64,000 bases of DNA from Haliclystus octoradiatus (lineage: Eukaryota; Cnidaria; Staurozoa; Stauromedusae; Haliclystidae), in assembly GCA_916610825.1 (NCBI GenBank), contig OU744446.1:25744445-25808444 (forward strand), in the 5' to 3' direction. The notes below the pieces were generated by a model, which worked only from the letters and a program-made list of their open reading frames with translations, ran no database searches and was not told the origin of the DNA. Made by a program: the position numbers and the translations under genes. Positions 1 through 40,000 of the stretch are shown piece after piece. Position 1 is the stretch's first letter. Each line of letters starts with the position of its first letter.

Positions 1-39
1 CTCGATGTACAAACCCACAGTTATTGTTTAACAGAACTA

Positions 40-695
40 CTATAGTTCTACATGGAATTTAATTTTATGAGTGAGCATTAGTTGATGCGATGACTGACTG
101 ACTGGTGGTTTACTTGTGCGACTGGATCTTGTAGTAACTTCTGATTGAAAACGTGATGGTGTACGTACATGCGATCTTGCTCTCACTAATGTCCTACCAT
201 TTTGTGTCTCAACTGTTGTCCTTCTTGGCATTGCAGAAACAACATTCCCGCATACTACATCACGACTGTCCATGCTCCTTTCGGTAATCCTTTCTCCTTC
301 GTTAGGCGTTGGTAATAAAACATTGACGTTTGGTCTGCTGTTGTGATAAAGTTTCATAGCTTTTTCTTTTAGTTGATGACCAGCGTTCACTGCTTTGGAC
401 TGACATATTGCTGGCATGGGCGTGATTGGTTTACGATCCATAAGAGCATGTAGCGGTGATGCTGCTAACATACGAAGCATTGTTGTACGTAGAGTGAACA
501 ATACCCGACGTAATCGTTGTTTATTGGGCATTTGATCAGTTTGGAAGCAACAAAATTTAAAAGTTCTACATAGAATCTTTGTACCATTCCATTTGCACGA
601 GGATAACGAGATGGAGAATGACGTAATAATAATACCCAAGTTTTACAAAGTAATTTAAAACGCTTGGAAGTGAATTGTGAGCCATTATGTGTCAC
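40..695 (-). pseudogene. Ty3/gypsy retrotransposon integrase remnant
   Basis: Two overlapping minus-strand reading frames together give the C-terminal part of a retroviral-type integrase. The frame at 465-695 reads THNGSQFTSKRF and then SRYPRANGMVQRF, which matches the (S/T)DNGxQF and YxPxSNGxxER region of the rve core. The second catalytic Asp is His here. The frame at 40-639 continues with a gypsy-like tail, including ETQNGRTLVRARSHV, which resembles the post-integrase motif of Ty3/gypsy Pol. The frames differ, so at least one frameshift separates them. No gag, protease, RT or LTR is visible; the 5' part of pol would be at higher coordinates and is missing. This is a dead fragment. Confidence 0.72.
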
Positions 696-1009
696 AAGTT
701 CTAAAGATTCTCCGCATTGACAAAATATTGCTTCTTAAACATCTATAAGTTCTTCCGTTATTTACGACTAGAGAATTGACTGTGATTGTTCTACCGACAT
801 TACACAATTATATTTCTAGACGCAACACAGTTTCTCCTCCCTTTCATACAAAACAAAAGTTTGCTATCAACCAATTCGGGTATGACCTTTATATGCTTAT
901 TAAAAGGAATGCAATTATTGAACAAATACAGTAAAATATAGAGTCGGTATTAAAAACTCGATAAACATTTTACACTAGTAAATTTATAGTAAAGTAATTT
1001 AGACAGTAA

Positions 1010-1170
1010 CGCCCTATTGAAGGCACCCATACCACTACACCATTTCTATAAGAGTGTCTCTTTTTTCTGAGAGCAATGATGTCGAAAGTTCTTATTGATC
1101 TTAGCCGCGGCAGATCAATTTCAACAGATTTCATGGTAGATAGGCCTTGATTGTCATGCGCAACGATTTA
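1010..1170 (-). repeat. SINE 3' body fragment
   Basis: This stretch is similar over about 150 bp to 37408-37575, including GGTAGATAGG, AGAGCAATGAT and the GCGCAA segment. The 37.4-kb copy is attached to a tRNA-like head, so this is a headless, diverged copy of the same minus-strand SINE family. Confidence 0.6.
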
Positions 1171-1685
1171 TAGTGAAATAATAGGGAATGGTGAATGATG
1201 ATAGCCTACCTGTGTATAAAGGTTCATCTAGAGAGCAGTCACCTGTCTATAATTGTCATTTTATAATGTTACAATGTATGTTAGTTTCTATTGAGTCTAA
1301 CCTCTATATAAGAAGATCGCCTCCATTTAGTGGCCAATATTCTGTAATTTCATAACTGGCCACTGTATAGAGCTGTCTCACTGTATGTGCAGCCAATACG
1401 CAAGAGGGCAGCGGATACATATCCTACTCCAAGAATCACTGCCTGACTATGATTGCTTGACAAGGCTGATTTATCATGTAATTTATGATACTGTAGGCCT
1501 ACAATGTGCATGTACCTGCATTTCTACATTTTTTAATGATAAAATCTTAAACGTTTTAAAAAAAGCCTGATAACATTTTAAAATTATCAAATGATTGACG
1601 GGGCCAGGCTAATATTAATAAATTATTGATAGACTTCACTCTTTCTATATGGACAGATACCTCACACTTTATATCATTTTTATAG
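1171..1685. other. Intergenic stretch before ANKIB1
   Basis: I see no gene here. TAGGCCTA lies at 1494-1501. A 61-codon open frame near 1385 has no recognisable content. Confidence 0.4.
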
Positions 1686-1704
1686 GATTCTCTCTTGTGT
1701 AACG

Positions 1705-1705
<1 letters not shown>
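1684..1705 (+). other. Splice acceptor 5' of the ANKIB1 start codon
   Basis: A T-rich tract ending in TTTTTATAG at 1685 precedes a 19-nt leader and the ATG at 1705. The first coding exon therefore looks like an internal one, reached either from an upstream untranslated exon or by spliced-leader trans-splicing. Confidence 0.5.
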
Positions 1706-28624
<26,919 letters not shown>

Positions 28625-30769
28625 ATGTCCCAATCTCAGATTTTCTACGCAAAAAGTAAAGAGTGGAAATTAATGCAAGACTATTTTAATATTCGTGTCT
28701 GGTAGCTTCAGCTTCAGAGCCGCTTCCACTCAATCGCATGAAATTCTGTTCGTTTTACTGGTTTTGCATTTACACGTATACGGCTACGGGACATCGTGAC
28801 GGTTAAATCACTACTAAACTGTGCGTTGGTATGGCAGATATGATCACTTGCACATGCATACAAAATTTTATTTAATTGATGCAAAAGTAGGTGGAACACG
28901 TTTAGCTAATGGGATCTGGCTTGTAAAACTAGTTGTGGCATGTCTCGTATGTGTCTAGAACAACTTCCAGACCTGCCTGTCATAGTTTTTTAGTTACGAA
29001 AAACATGTTTCGCTATTATTAACTTGACACGTGCTCTCTTCGAAATTGAACCGTTTTGGAGATGAACTACTTCTTGTGAATCTGTTTATAATTGTTACTA
29101 TGAGGAAGATGATGATAATGACGATGATGAACGCTTCTCATTGGTCTATGCGATGAGTTAGTTCGTACGCTATAGTTCAGATTTATTAAGAATGGCATGT
29201 TGATACCATCGCGTTTGGTGTAATTTATTCATTAGCTTAATTTTTAAAATGGATCATAAGCTTGTTTTAAATATAGTTTAAATTTTAAGCAATAAACGAA
29301 GTTTATTTGCAATTTATTTTCACATTGCGCAATTTCAATTCCCATAAAGTAATCGCATTGCAAATGTAACTTATCTTTATTGTATAAACATTGAACTTTT
29401 AAGAAAGTTTGACGAAAATATCGCAGTTGATATACTCGTAATGTTCTAAATTACGTTATAGTTTAAGCAAATTAGTTTGAATATTGGATATTTTAGCAAG
29501 TCCTATCGCTTTGTTTGAAATAGTATCAATATGAAGACTATCTAAATGATATTGAATTAAAGTAAAAAGAAGTGTTAAACTATTATTAATTAATGTAAAT
29601 AATTATTCTATTTTTGCTATAATTTTTGTATAAATGCTTGCTAATTTCTTTAAATTTACAATTGATTAGTCATGGGTTAATATTATTTATTAAAGCTTCA
29701 ATTCTTTTTCTGTTCAAGACATTTTAAATTTTTTGTCGTCGTTTCAAGAAATATCAACTCTCGTATTAATGGAGGGACATGCAGGTGGATGTAGCTTATC
29801 ACCACAAGGCCCACTATTCCGCTACCCTAGACGAAACGAGTTTAGGTAGAGTGGAGTACAGGAGTATGTGGCGCAGGTGTAACGTAGACGCGGACGCTGG
29901 CATCTCGCATTGCCAGCTCCTTTCGAAGCCATCTTTGCAGTCTACAGGGTATACTTTTCCGACAGAATAATAATTACTGCTGGATTAGTTGGTGTTCATA
30001 TATTTCAAAAGATTGTACTGAAATATGTATTGTGTGTATAACGTTCAATAATGATGTTACAATATTTGATTTATTTTTTATTCTTTTTTCTCATCAATGC
30101 TTTAAAAAAATATGATTTTGGGGTATCATTCATTGTATCGAAAAGATTTCCCTAAATATATATTTCTGGTGAAGTAATAACATGCGTTGATTGTATTTTG
30201 TAATGTTGGTACCAGCTGTGAATTGAAGTCTCCTTGCCTAAGGCAATAATATGATACACTTAATTAAACTCAACTAGGATTCTATATAAAATCATTATGT
30301 GCTGATCGTGATATTGATCATAAACCTTCATTATCCCTCTGGATGTACTTAATAAATATATTCCATGTGCTGGCGTGGCGTGAAGACTGGACAAGGCAAG
30401 AGAGCTATTAAGAGTCCGAATTGCTATGACCATTAACCAATAGAATGACCAAGATCGAACTTACCCGGACCCTGAAATACTCCTCAGCGGACAGATTATA
30501 GTAGCCTATGGTATACCTGTCCGCCAATAGAAAAGGATTTCAATATTTGAGAATTGAGCACTTTTTTCAAGCTATCATCAAATCAAGAAAGCGTTAAAAG
30601 GTTCATCAACACAATAAATGCTAAATTAAGAGAGTATACATACAGATCATCTAAAATTAAGGCAGATAATCCATCTGACCGCTACAGTGTAGCAAACTAA
30701 AGCATTAGTAAATGTAAGACATTTATCATAGCAGGATAAGAAACCTCAATCTTTTGACTGCTAAATAGT
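28625..30769. other. Convergent intergenic region, ANKIB1 3' flank
   Basis: An AATAAA at 29291-29296 is a possible polyadenylation signal for ANKIB1, 667 bp past the stop. Apart from the structured segment at 29770-29960 I see no gene. The NRDP1-like gene ends here from the other strand. Confidence 0.45.
29770..29960 (+). other. GC-richer structured segment, possible RNA
   Basis: This block is clearly less AT-rich than its surroundings. It contains two good hairpins. At 822-849 of the 29-kb block CTACC(c)TAGAC pairs with GTTTAGGTAG around GAAACGA. At 896-917 GCTGGCA pairs with TGCCAGC. A 63-codon frame (29779-29970) resembles no protein I know. It could be a non-coding RNA, a UTR element or an old repeat. 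Confidence 0.4.
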
Positions 30770-31714
30770 CTAGTATTGTGGCGAATTAATTTCACTACTG
30801 GGAAAACGCACATGCACAATGCTTTCTAGCCACCTCTCCAGCGTCCACCTTTGATGATCTGGGAACCAGTTACTAGCATATGACGTTGCTAATAGCATAT
30901 GAACGTCTTGCGAATAACCAGCATAATTATTATAATATGTATAACAACGTTTAATAGCCATAAAGACACGATTGCGATCTATACATTGTGGTCGTTCAAG
31001 CAAATAATGAGATATAAGAGTTGATAATTTAGCTATGCTACTTGGAGAATAACCGTAGTTGTAATTTTGATCCCAATCTATACCACGTGATCTATCAATG
31101 ACGTCATGATTTTCAATATGTAGCTTTAGTTGCGCATATTCTAATCGTATGTCATCGGCTTTTTTCAGTGCGGTACTTAATTTATCTTGTGCTTGGCATA
31201 ACTCGATTTCCATAGCAACAATTTGGTTTTGCAGAGATTGAATTTTTTCTTCACTATTACTTTCAGTACTATTTTTGATTTTAATTTTTGCAACTTCGTC
31301 TCTGATTACTGCGCATGATCGATAGTGTCCTGCTAAATCGGATTTAAAAGTTCTTAATCCGCACGCCGAACAGCTTACTTCAGTATAATCGCATTCTTGT
31401 AAGTGGGTTGGTGAAGATTCCAGTTTGGTAACAACTTTACATCCTTTGCTTTTATTATCACACCAAACCATTAAGCTATTGATGATATTACGCAGTACCA
31501 AATTTGGTATTAAATCATACGTAGATGATACTAAAGTACGGCAAGTTGGACATGTATCAGTTCCAGGCTTATTAAGCCATATTGTAAGGCAGTATTGACA
31601 GAATGAATGGCCACATTTTGTCACAACAACTTTCTCCATAACACAAGTACATATATTACATAAAAGATTGCTATCGACGTCCGAAGTAACGAAACGTTTT
31701 ACGCAAAAACCCAT
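30770..31714 (-). CDS. NRDP1/RNF41-like RING and TRAF-type zinc finger protein, single exon
   Basis: A 314-residue protein in one exon. The start MGFCVKRF...DVDSNLLC aligns with the NRDP1 (RNF41) N-terminus. The C3HC4 RING uses C19, C22, C34, H36, C39, C42, C55 and C58. Two TRAF-type zinc-finger-like Cys/His groups follow (about 85-134), then a coiled coil (about 140-205, starting near EEKIQSLQNQIVAMEIEL). The C-terminal domain (about 215-305) has spacing similar to the substrate/USP8-binding part of NRDP1 but low identity. NRDP1 proteins are cytosolic E3 ligases for receptor tyrosine kinases and signalling adaptors; the substrate here is unknown. The absence of introns in an intron-rich neighbourhood suggests a retrocopy, yet the frame is intact. 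RNF151 or PDZRN-type proteins are alternatives. Confidence 0.85.
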   Translation of the reverse strand: MGFCVKRFVTSDVDSNLLCNICTCVMEKVVVTKCGHSFCQYCLTIWLNKPGTDTCPTCRTLVSSTYDLIPNLVLRNIINSLMVWCDNKSKGCKVVTKLESSPTHLQECDYTEVSCSACGLRTFKSDLAGHYRSCAVIRDEVAKIKIKNSTESNSEEKIQSLQNQIVAMEIELCQAQDKLSTALKKADDIRLEYAQLKLHIENHDVIDRSRGIDWDQNYNYGYSPSSIAKLSTLISHYLLERPQCIDRNRVFMAIKRCYTYYNNYAGYSQDVHMLLATSYASNWFPDHQRWTLERWLESIVHVRFPSSEINSPQY

Positions 31715-34085
31715 TTTTAAATCTTTAATATGTAAGACTCCTTACCGAATTCTCAAAGGTAGCAATTAAACCACCGCATCTCCTTGACCTTTTCGCTGAT
31801 TAAATTTGTTTTCTTTTAAATAAATGTTATCTTTTCTCAGTCGTTGTCTCGAAAATAAAGTGGAAGGGGCAGACCAAAAACCTCGACTTTATCTCACACA
31901 GCGAACACCAAATTATTCAACCATAACGTTTATTAAAGCAACAATTTCATATTTTTAAGTGATCTGGTGCCGAACACATGTTATAATAAATGTATAAAGA
32001 AACCTTCTGTTCTTACAGACCACCAAAGCTTTATGCATGAACAATTGTGTTTACATATACCATAAATGCCTGATTAATGAAAGTTTATTTTCAGCGGTTT
32101 ATAACATTTTTAATTTTTAATTCATGTGCTTGTCGTGATCTTTTGACATGAAAATTTGCAACCCGTTGCTAGCTATTATAACTTTGCGAATTGCTTAAAT
32201 CTGATGGGATTTAAATAATTCGTAAAATTTTTGACATTGATGGCTCAATAAAGGGCTATAAGATATTAGAATTCTACTAAAATGTGTTCTGGTTTATCCA
32301 AAATCCCCAACCGAAAACCATGCCTGACTTGATCTCGTTTTTAATCGTCCTACAGACGATCCATCATAATACGTTTGACCAATCAGATTTAAGTTACGTG
32401 TTACTTACTACGTTATAACAAAGTCAAGCCGAAATAACGCGGCAGAACACATTCATCTGTTTTAAGCAATAAATAATGTTAATATTTATATACTGACTAC
32501 TTTTATAAAGGCTTCAAATTTTCAAAATTGTGGATTGGCCATTCATTTCATTGATCAGTGATTTCGTGATCAGCTGGAGATTACCATGGGTGACCTGTTT
32601 TATCAAGTGTAGTGATGTCATAGGCTACCAATATACTGTTTAATAATTGCCGTAGATATAGATATGGTTAAGATTTGACAACGTACATATATAGATAAAT
32701 TTACAACTGAGATTCAAATATTGTATCAAACAAAATAAATTTTGAGTCAATGAAACTCATCTAGATCTATAATAATTAATCTTGCTTAAGTTTGCTTAAG
32801 TTTCAGATCTTCTTGATCTGCCACTATTCCCTGTCCTGTACACTGCATCAAAATATCTGATTTAATGAAACTTGATGAACATCCTCGGACTTACTTGACT
32901 GGGACTGCGTTGTTAAGCTTTGCACACTATATCATTTACCAATTATATATCTCTGCAGTTTTATCTAATTTAATAATAATTATACATCACTTAGACAATA
33001 ATATTCAAAAGTAGCAAAACAGTACTCGATCTCATCATTTAGTATAGAAAAATAAATTATAAGCAATTAATCATAATTTATTGAGATGTCACCTAAATGA
33101 TTGTGCTGGTGCTCTTCAAAGGGCTCATGCATAATGAACAGTACGCAAATAATTAATGAATAATTAGATAATTAATCACATGTTTAGAATACAAAGGAAT
33201 ATTTGAAAAATTCGAATGCTATACAGTATACTTATATACGTTTTCTATTTATTATAAGAATGTTTATAATCCGCCAGTACAGTATTGAATTTTATAAAAT
33301 TTTCACAAAATAACTAAGAAACAATTTATGAGAAGAAGTTCTTTCTCCTGTATATATAAACTAGAACATCGCTCTTTTCAAATAATTATAAATGGAGATA
33401 GTGCCACCGACAATAAGTTCGGGCCCTGGAAATTACGGCAAAATAGAGAACGGAAAGTCTTCGCTAGGCAAACGTTTTTCAAAATTTATCCGCTACCGGA
33501 CTCAAAATCACAAACATAATCTACAATATTAGAAAAATCTTGCGGACCCAGGGCGGAGGCAATTACCAAGATTACCGCATGATCCCTCTAAGCGAATCTA
33601 AGCGGACCTTAACGGAAAATCAATGTGCTTTTACCTACAGTTTTCAAATATATGAAATCATGTGTAAATCAATATCGATGACTAAATGTGTTTAGAAGTT
33701 AGCCTGTGATTATTTTACATTTATAGGAGGGGAATACTGTAATACTAAATGATAGGGAAATAAAGAATGGACCATTAAACATGGAACAATATTGATGGGT
33801 GGGAAAGGACAAATGTGGAGGGTGATACAGGGATTGCGGCGCCTGATTTTCCATTACCTAGGGCGGGTGGGCGGTTGAATACTACAGATGCATGTTGCGT
33901 ATGAAATACAATAATTTATCACATTAATAAATATCCAAGTGCATTCTACACTGTGTTTTTTACTACCTACGCTATTTAAGATTAATTACATTATAATAAG
34001 CATATAGTATCTTCAAAGTTTAATTATTTATGAAACCTCAGCTAAGTTATTTCGTAGTAGAATGTGCATGAAATAGCGGAGATAA
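31715..34085. other. Intergenic stretch between the RING gene and MPND
   Basis: AT-rich sequence. I see no coding exon, RNA gene or clear transposon; short open frames such as 33328-33519 look random. Confidence 0.45.
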
Positions 34086-37000
34086 TTATGGACTAAGAAC
34101 TTCTTCTAGTTTCGTTTTTCTCAATCCACTGATAGCAGCAAGCATTTTATGAATGAAATCTAGAAAACGTCCATCAGTTTGATCTTGAGGAAATTTTCTT
34201 ATTACCGAATGCTGGAAAATAAAAGCAGCAACACAAATGATGAATATTATATGAAAACGAATAATAAACACAATAGAATAACCCGAGACGTATCACTCTG
34301 AGTCGCACAGAAACATATAAATGATATAGAATGTCACACAGCCCCCATGCTCAATGACCTATAATATAATACTGTATACTGGTATACTGTATTCTATTGT
34401 CAAAATATTGCTGAATATGAATCTTCATTCTTACATCTATACTACGGCTCGTTAAACGGCTCATTCATCATGGCTCAAATTTTCAACACCATGGATCTAG
34501 GTCTGCACGCAGGCTAGGTTTTAGGTAGACCTCTTGAAAATAATAACTGATTGACGTATAGAGAGCATATACAAAAGCAAGATCATTTGTGATCGAATTT
34601 TTGAATGAAATTGATGAATTTCCAAATCATTTTTGAAGTGACGAAAATCAACGTGAATCAAGTGCAGTCCAAGCGTGGGGCCACACATTTATACCTTACC
34701 TTTATTTTATCGAGATAAGTTGTTTCGCCAATCCAAGCATCAGTAAATCGAACAGAATCATTTGCGCCTTTGTAAAAGTTAACCAGAGCAACCTAGAAAT
34801 ATTAACAGAAACATATCAAAACCAATGTCAGCAGACACGTCTAATTATGTCTACTATTTATACTCATAATTTGAATGACCTGCCTTAAAGACCACCTGTT
34901 CATAAGGGCAATTGTTTATCGTCAGATCCGATATCCATAGCATAAAGAGCATTGCAATATTAATGCTGTGTGTCTATTCATTTTTAGAACTTATTCCTTC
35001 TCAAAGTCATTTTGAATGCGTCGTTACTGAGCTCAGATTTGATTCCTTCCAACAATATTTATCAATCTTATTACCAAGACCAATCAATAAGCCACAGCTT
35101 ACATGTTTCATATAAATATCATTGCACAACGAACTTATCAGAAAAAAGCTCCTTTTATGACATCGAGGCATCATTATTATTATTACGAGTATCACATACC
35201 ATTTCATTAACAATATTTTGTGTAAGATTCTGATCCTGTTGGGTTGTGAATTTCATTAGAAGTGGTAAACCTAATCGTAAAGGATCTTTTTGCGTTTGAA
35301 TCCAAAAAGCTTTTATGACAGTTTCTTTCTTATAAGAATCATAGGGTGCTAGAATAATAATAGAAATAAAAACAAATACATTATAACATCCTATTAACAA
35401 CAATACAGTCCTTTCCATTCTAATTGATGACATTTAGCCGAAGATAGAACGTAAATTGGCATCATTTGACAAAATGAGAAAATCAAAATTATAACTGAAT
35501 GAAATTTATCAAAGAGGAATGGTAACAAGTGCAAGATGAACATTTCAAATTCAATAGATGCATGAAATTCAGAAAGTTTCTTCAAAAGTTTAAAGTCTTG
35601 ATAATTAATTAAATTGGAGTTTAAAGATTTGATCAAAATAGTTAATATCCTCTGCACAGCATTCGATGGACTTAAAAATAGTTTTATGAGGAATTTTCAG
35701 ATCATGTTGAAATCTTTGACGTGCTCTGAGCAACGAGATTGCTTCCTTAAAGTCTAGTCGATACAATATAGAGGAAAATAGGTATATAGCAATAGAAATC
35801 AGAGCTATTTGTGGATATTAGGCAAGGTGGGACATTGGAAAGGGTAAGCAAGTTTGATTGTATTTTGTATTTTAAAATTAACGCTTGTCTACTCGGCATA
35901 AGGTGATTGATGATTGATCCATATAGTAAACAAGCATTGACTTACAAACTATGATTCCTATACACGGTTCGTGGTCTTCAGCATCACGCAGTACACTTTG
36001 ATGAGCCATTTGATTTTTGATATCAGCAACAGTTGGATCAGCTTGACAAAACGGATGACTATGATAACTGCCAACAAGATTCAACCCTTGTGTTTCAATC
36101 GATGAACGAATCTAGAATAAATATATGAAATGAAATATTATGTTATAATAAATGTTGTAATAAATGTCTCACTATCCAGTACACACAATTTACAGCTCAT
36201 CTCTCTGTTCAGTGATCAACTTCAGGCCAATACATAGTGGGATACAGAAATATCCAGATTAACCCATATTACAGGACATATTGGTATTACTGGTTTCCTA
36301 CCTCTTGTTCGCATTCTTCGGCAGCAGCTTTATCTCCATGCTGATATCTCAATGGATAACATTGAAGAACTTGTAAATCTGGAATAGTAAAATTTAAATT
36401 CAATTCTTTATGAACCGTTCATTAAAAGTTCATGAAATCCCTTATGAAAAACAATTCAGGAGTTCATGATCAGTTCATTAACAGTTAATGAATGTTAAAT
36501 GGCCCCAAATTTTCATGAATTGTTCATGAACTCCTGAACTGTTTTTCGCAGGGGATATGGGCAATTTTATGTTTATGACCTCTTGTCTCATTTTGCAGGC
36601 CGAATAGTTGTCATTCCAACTACAAAACCACAAGACATATCGTTGATGGGTGTGATGGAAGCTTTCAACAGCATCAAATCTACATCCATCTAAGCATCTA
36701 CCTCTACACTAAGCCTCTAAACAACTTACGTATTTGTCCTGAATCCCATTTACCAGCTAGGTATCCCAATACTTCACTTGTTGATAAATGTGAATGAAAA
36801 TCCTGAAAGGTGAAAAAAATAAATAAATACATTTTCAAAATACAGGCTGCTGTGCGGTATTGGCGATGCGTACACTAGATTGACAAAATAGGGAGATTTA
36901 GATTCTACCCGTATCGGTTCAAGTTCATGTTTAGTCGGTAGGAAGACTGGGTTCTACCAGTACTTGTACTGTAAAACAAGACATTTAGATTCAATAAACT

Positions 37001-40000
37001 AAAACTTCATGTTCTGTTTCCAGGTAAATAGAATTATTCAGAATTCATTTTGATTATGCAGAAATCTTACAGTGACAACAAACTTTATTTAAAAAACTGA
37101 AATCCCATCAATGAAACAATGGCAGTTGAACTATTGAACTTAAATAAGGGAGTCGTTGCAGGTTTCAGAGAAAGCCGCTTTCCCCAATGTACAGTAGTGA
37201 TGTGCAACAAGAAAGCTGAACTTGAGCAGGTCAGTACCTGCTGAATTTGAATTACAGTTCTGAATTTAAATCTCACAGGTGATTACATTGTGAGGCAAGA
37301 AAAAGTAACAATGATAGAGGTTGTCTCGCAGCTGGACCATTTTACATGTTTTAAAAAGTATCAGTTGCTAAATATCTGATAATTTAATAATAATTCTAAT
37401 TGAGATGGTATCACCCTATCAAAGGTGCCAGTACCATTCCTTATTTCTAGGAGGTGGCTCTCTTTGCTAAGAGCAATGATTGTAAACGCTCTTTACTGAT
37501 CTTCGCCGCGAAACTGCAGATCAATTCAACATATTTTATGGTAGATAGGGTTCGATTGTCAATGCGCAAAGATGCACCACAGCTACTCACAATGCATTTC
37601 CCTCCGGACCATTCCATCCGCCATCATGGCTGAGTTGAGCTACGGGGATTTGAACCACAGTTGACCAGGTATGATCAGATCTGAAGTTGGGCGGCTTTGC
37701 CATCTGAGCTAACCACCCTTCAAAGACGTTTATAATGTCTTGAATAGTCGAAATCTCAAAATTCAATTGAATTCTGCAAGTTTGTAGCAATCTTTGCAAT
37801 ATATAGGCAAACGATATGAATACCAGTGCAATATGTATCTCTTGAATCAAATAATAACCGGAAATATTCAACATTTTTGATACAAAATAATATTATTTTC
37901 GCATAAAATAAGTTCTGAACCAAGAAATAAATCAAAATAGTCAACCATAAAACAGAAAGAACATCAAAAATTTGACCTTTCATTTAATAATTTACTTAAA
38001 ATATTTTAACATTTTAATTGGATCATATGATCCTTGACATACCATCAAAAGAAGACATGTAGTTGAGATTGAAATTGAGAAAGGTTGAATTCTTCCAGTA
38101 GTACTGAACTGACAACATTCAACTAATGTTTGTGGATCACTGGAATATGGAATATGGAAACAAAATAACTGAATTGGGTAAAATAACTATTTCATGCAAT
38201 AAATGTCCAATACCAAAATGTGCAAAATGTCATGAAGAATCGGTCATAAGCTCACGGAGTTCGATTGGCCTATTCTATAAACTGTTCATAAACAGCCTAT
38301 TTACCACTATTGCAAATGCAATCAAATTTCTTATAACAGTCACCCTATAGAATACAGTGATATTGTATGCCAGTATAAAGGCTAATTGGTTAATCCTAGT
38401 CACAATGTAGTCTGAAAGTAGAAATGTTAAAAAGTTTAAACTGACTGAAAATAGACTTACACTAAAACATTTAGGCCGATTAAACCCTTTATCTCGAATC
38501 CTTAACATCACAATAAATTTGGCCTAGGTGCTTGGTTGGTGGGAGGTTGGCAGCAAAATACAATAGCTAGTTGAGCAATAGCAGACCTGACACCACCAAC
38601 CAAGCTCCAGTCACACTGCTAAGTCAGTGGAATTCTTAGTTATACTTACCTTTATCAACCAACAAAGGGATGGGTAGGGAGGGGAAAGTAAACAATGAAC
38701 AGCGTAAAATATCAGCAGCACATAAATCAACCGCTTCAACAAATACAATAGCAACAGCATAACAATTGTGTTCATATACAAACTTGACATCATTGTTTAG
38801 ATTAAAGGCTTTTACATAACAGATCATAGGCATACATGCAGTACAGATCAAACGAGCCATTCAATAAGCATAAACCCTCATCAACTTTCCTCGACCATTC
38901 AGCGGTGCGTTGAAGCAAAGAAAGAACAGTATCGCCCTGAGCCGCACCGATAATTAGCTTAATCTAGGGTCCTAGGAATAAGGAACTGACAGGGTCATGC
39001 TGTTACATGTGCTCAATTCAACACTAAGGCAGATTGGTGTCTATAAGAAGACTTTGTGCCATTTAACAGGAGAGCTTGCAGCGGGATTCAAAGATAGTGT
39101 TTAACCTCAGTAAAATTTCATTTAACTACAATAATAGATCGACAAATTTTAGAGCTGATAAGGCAGAAGACTGAAACTCGTTAAAGGACTGAACGATTTC
39201 ATGCCTGTGATGTTCATTTTTATAATGACATTGCTATTGTAGTATCAGCGTATACCTGTCTGTTGTGACTGTTGAATACTTGACTGAAACTCTCGTTCTG
39301 TGACCTTTCCTTCCTCTGCCTAAAAAATACAAGAACAAGGAACATAATTATTAATAATAACTGCAGCTATTATCAACTGTCATTGATTATCATGCGAACC
39401 TCTCCTAAGGGTATCCTGTCCACAGAGCTAAATTATAATAAACTTTTGAAACTGTCACAATGGGGGAATAAGAGTTATTGGGATGTGAGAGCATGTAAGC
39501 AAATTGATCCTTTCGCAACTACATCTGAAATGCTGCAAGGAGATACACTCGCACCTTATTTATTTGTACTTACGATGGACTATATCTTTTGAAGCCCACT
39601 GACAGATGAAGATTCATACACCATCAAGCACAGAATGTCTAAACGATACCCTGCAGTCACACTAGGGGCAAATGCATTTGCTGGTGATAATGCAATTATA
39701 TCAGAAAAAACTCAAATTTTTTCACATAGGTGAACAGATAGTAACTACAATCATGGCAGTGTCTGGTTTTGCTCTCAGTACAGTCTCAGATTCAAATATC
39801 TAGATTGCAGTTTGAGAAATTGCACAAACGCCTATCTCAGACGCAAACAGCTTTCTTGGACAGCGGCAAGAAATTTGTCAACAATCTGGGACAGCGATGC
39901 AGCCTATGCAATAAAATCACGATTGTTCAAGCAACCATAGAAAGCATGCTGCTATATAGTGCAGAGGCATGGACATAAGTTCCAAAAACAAACATGTTAG

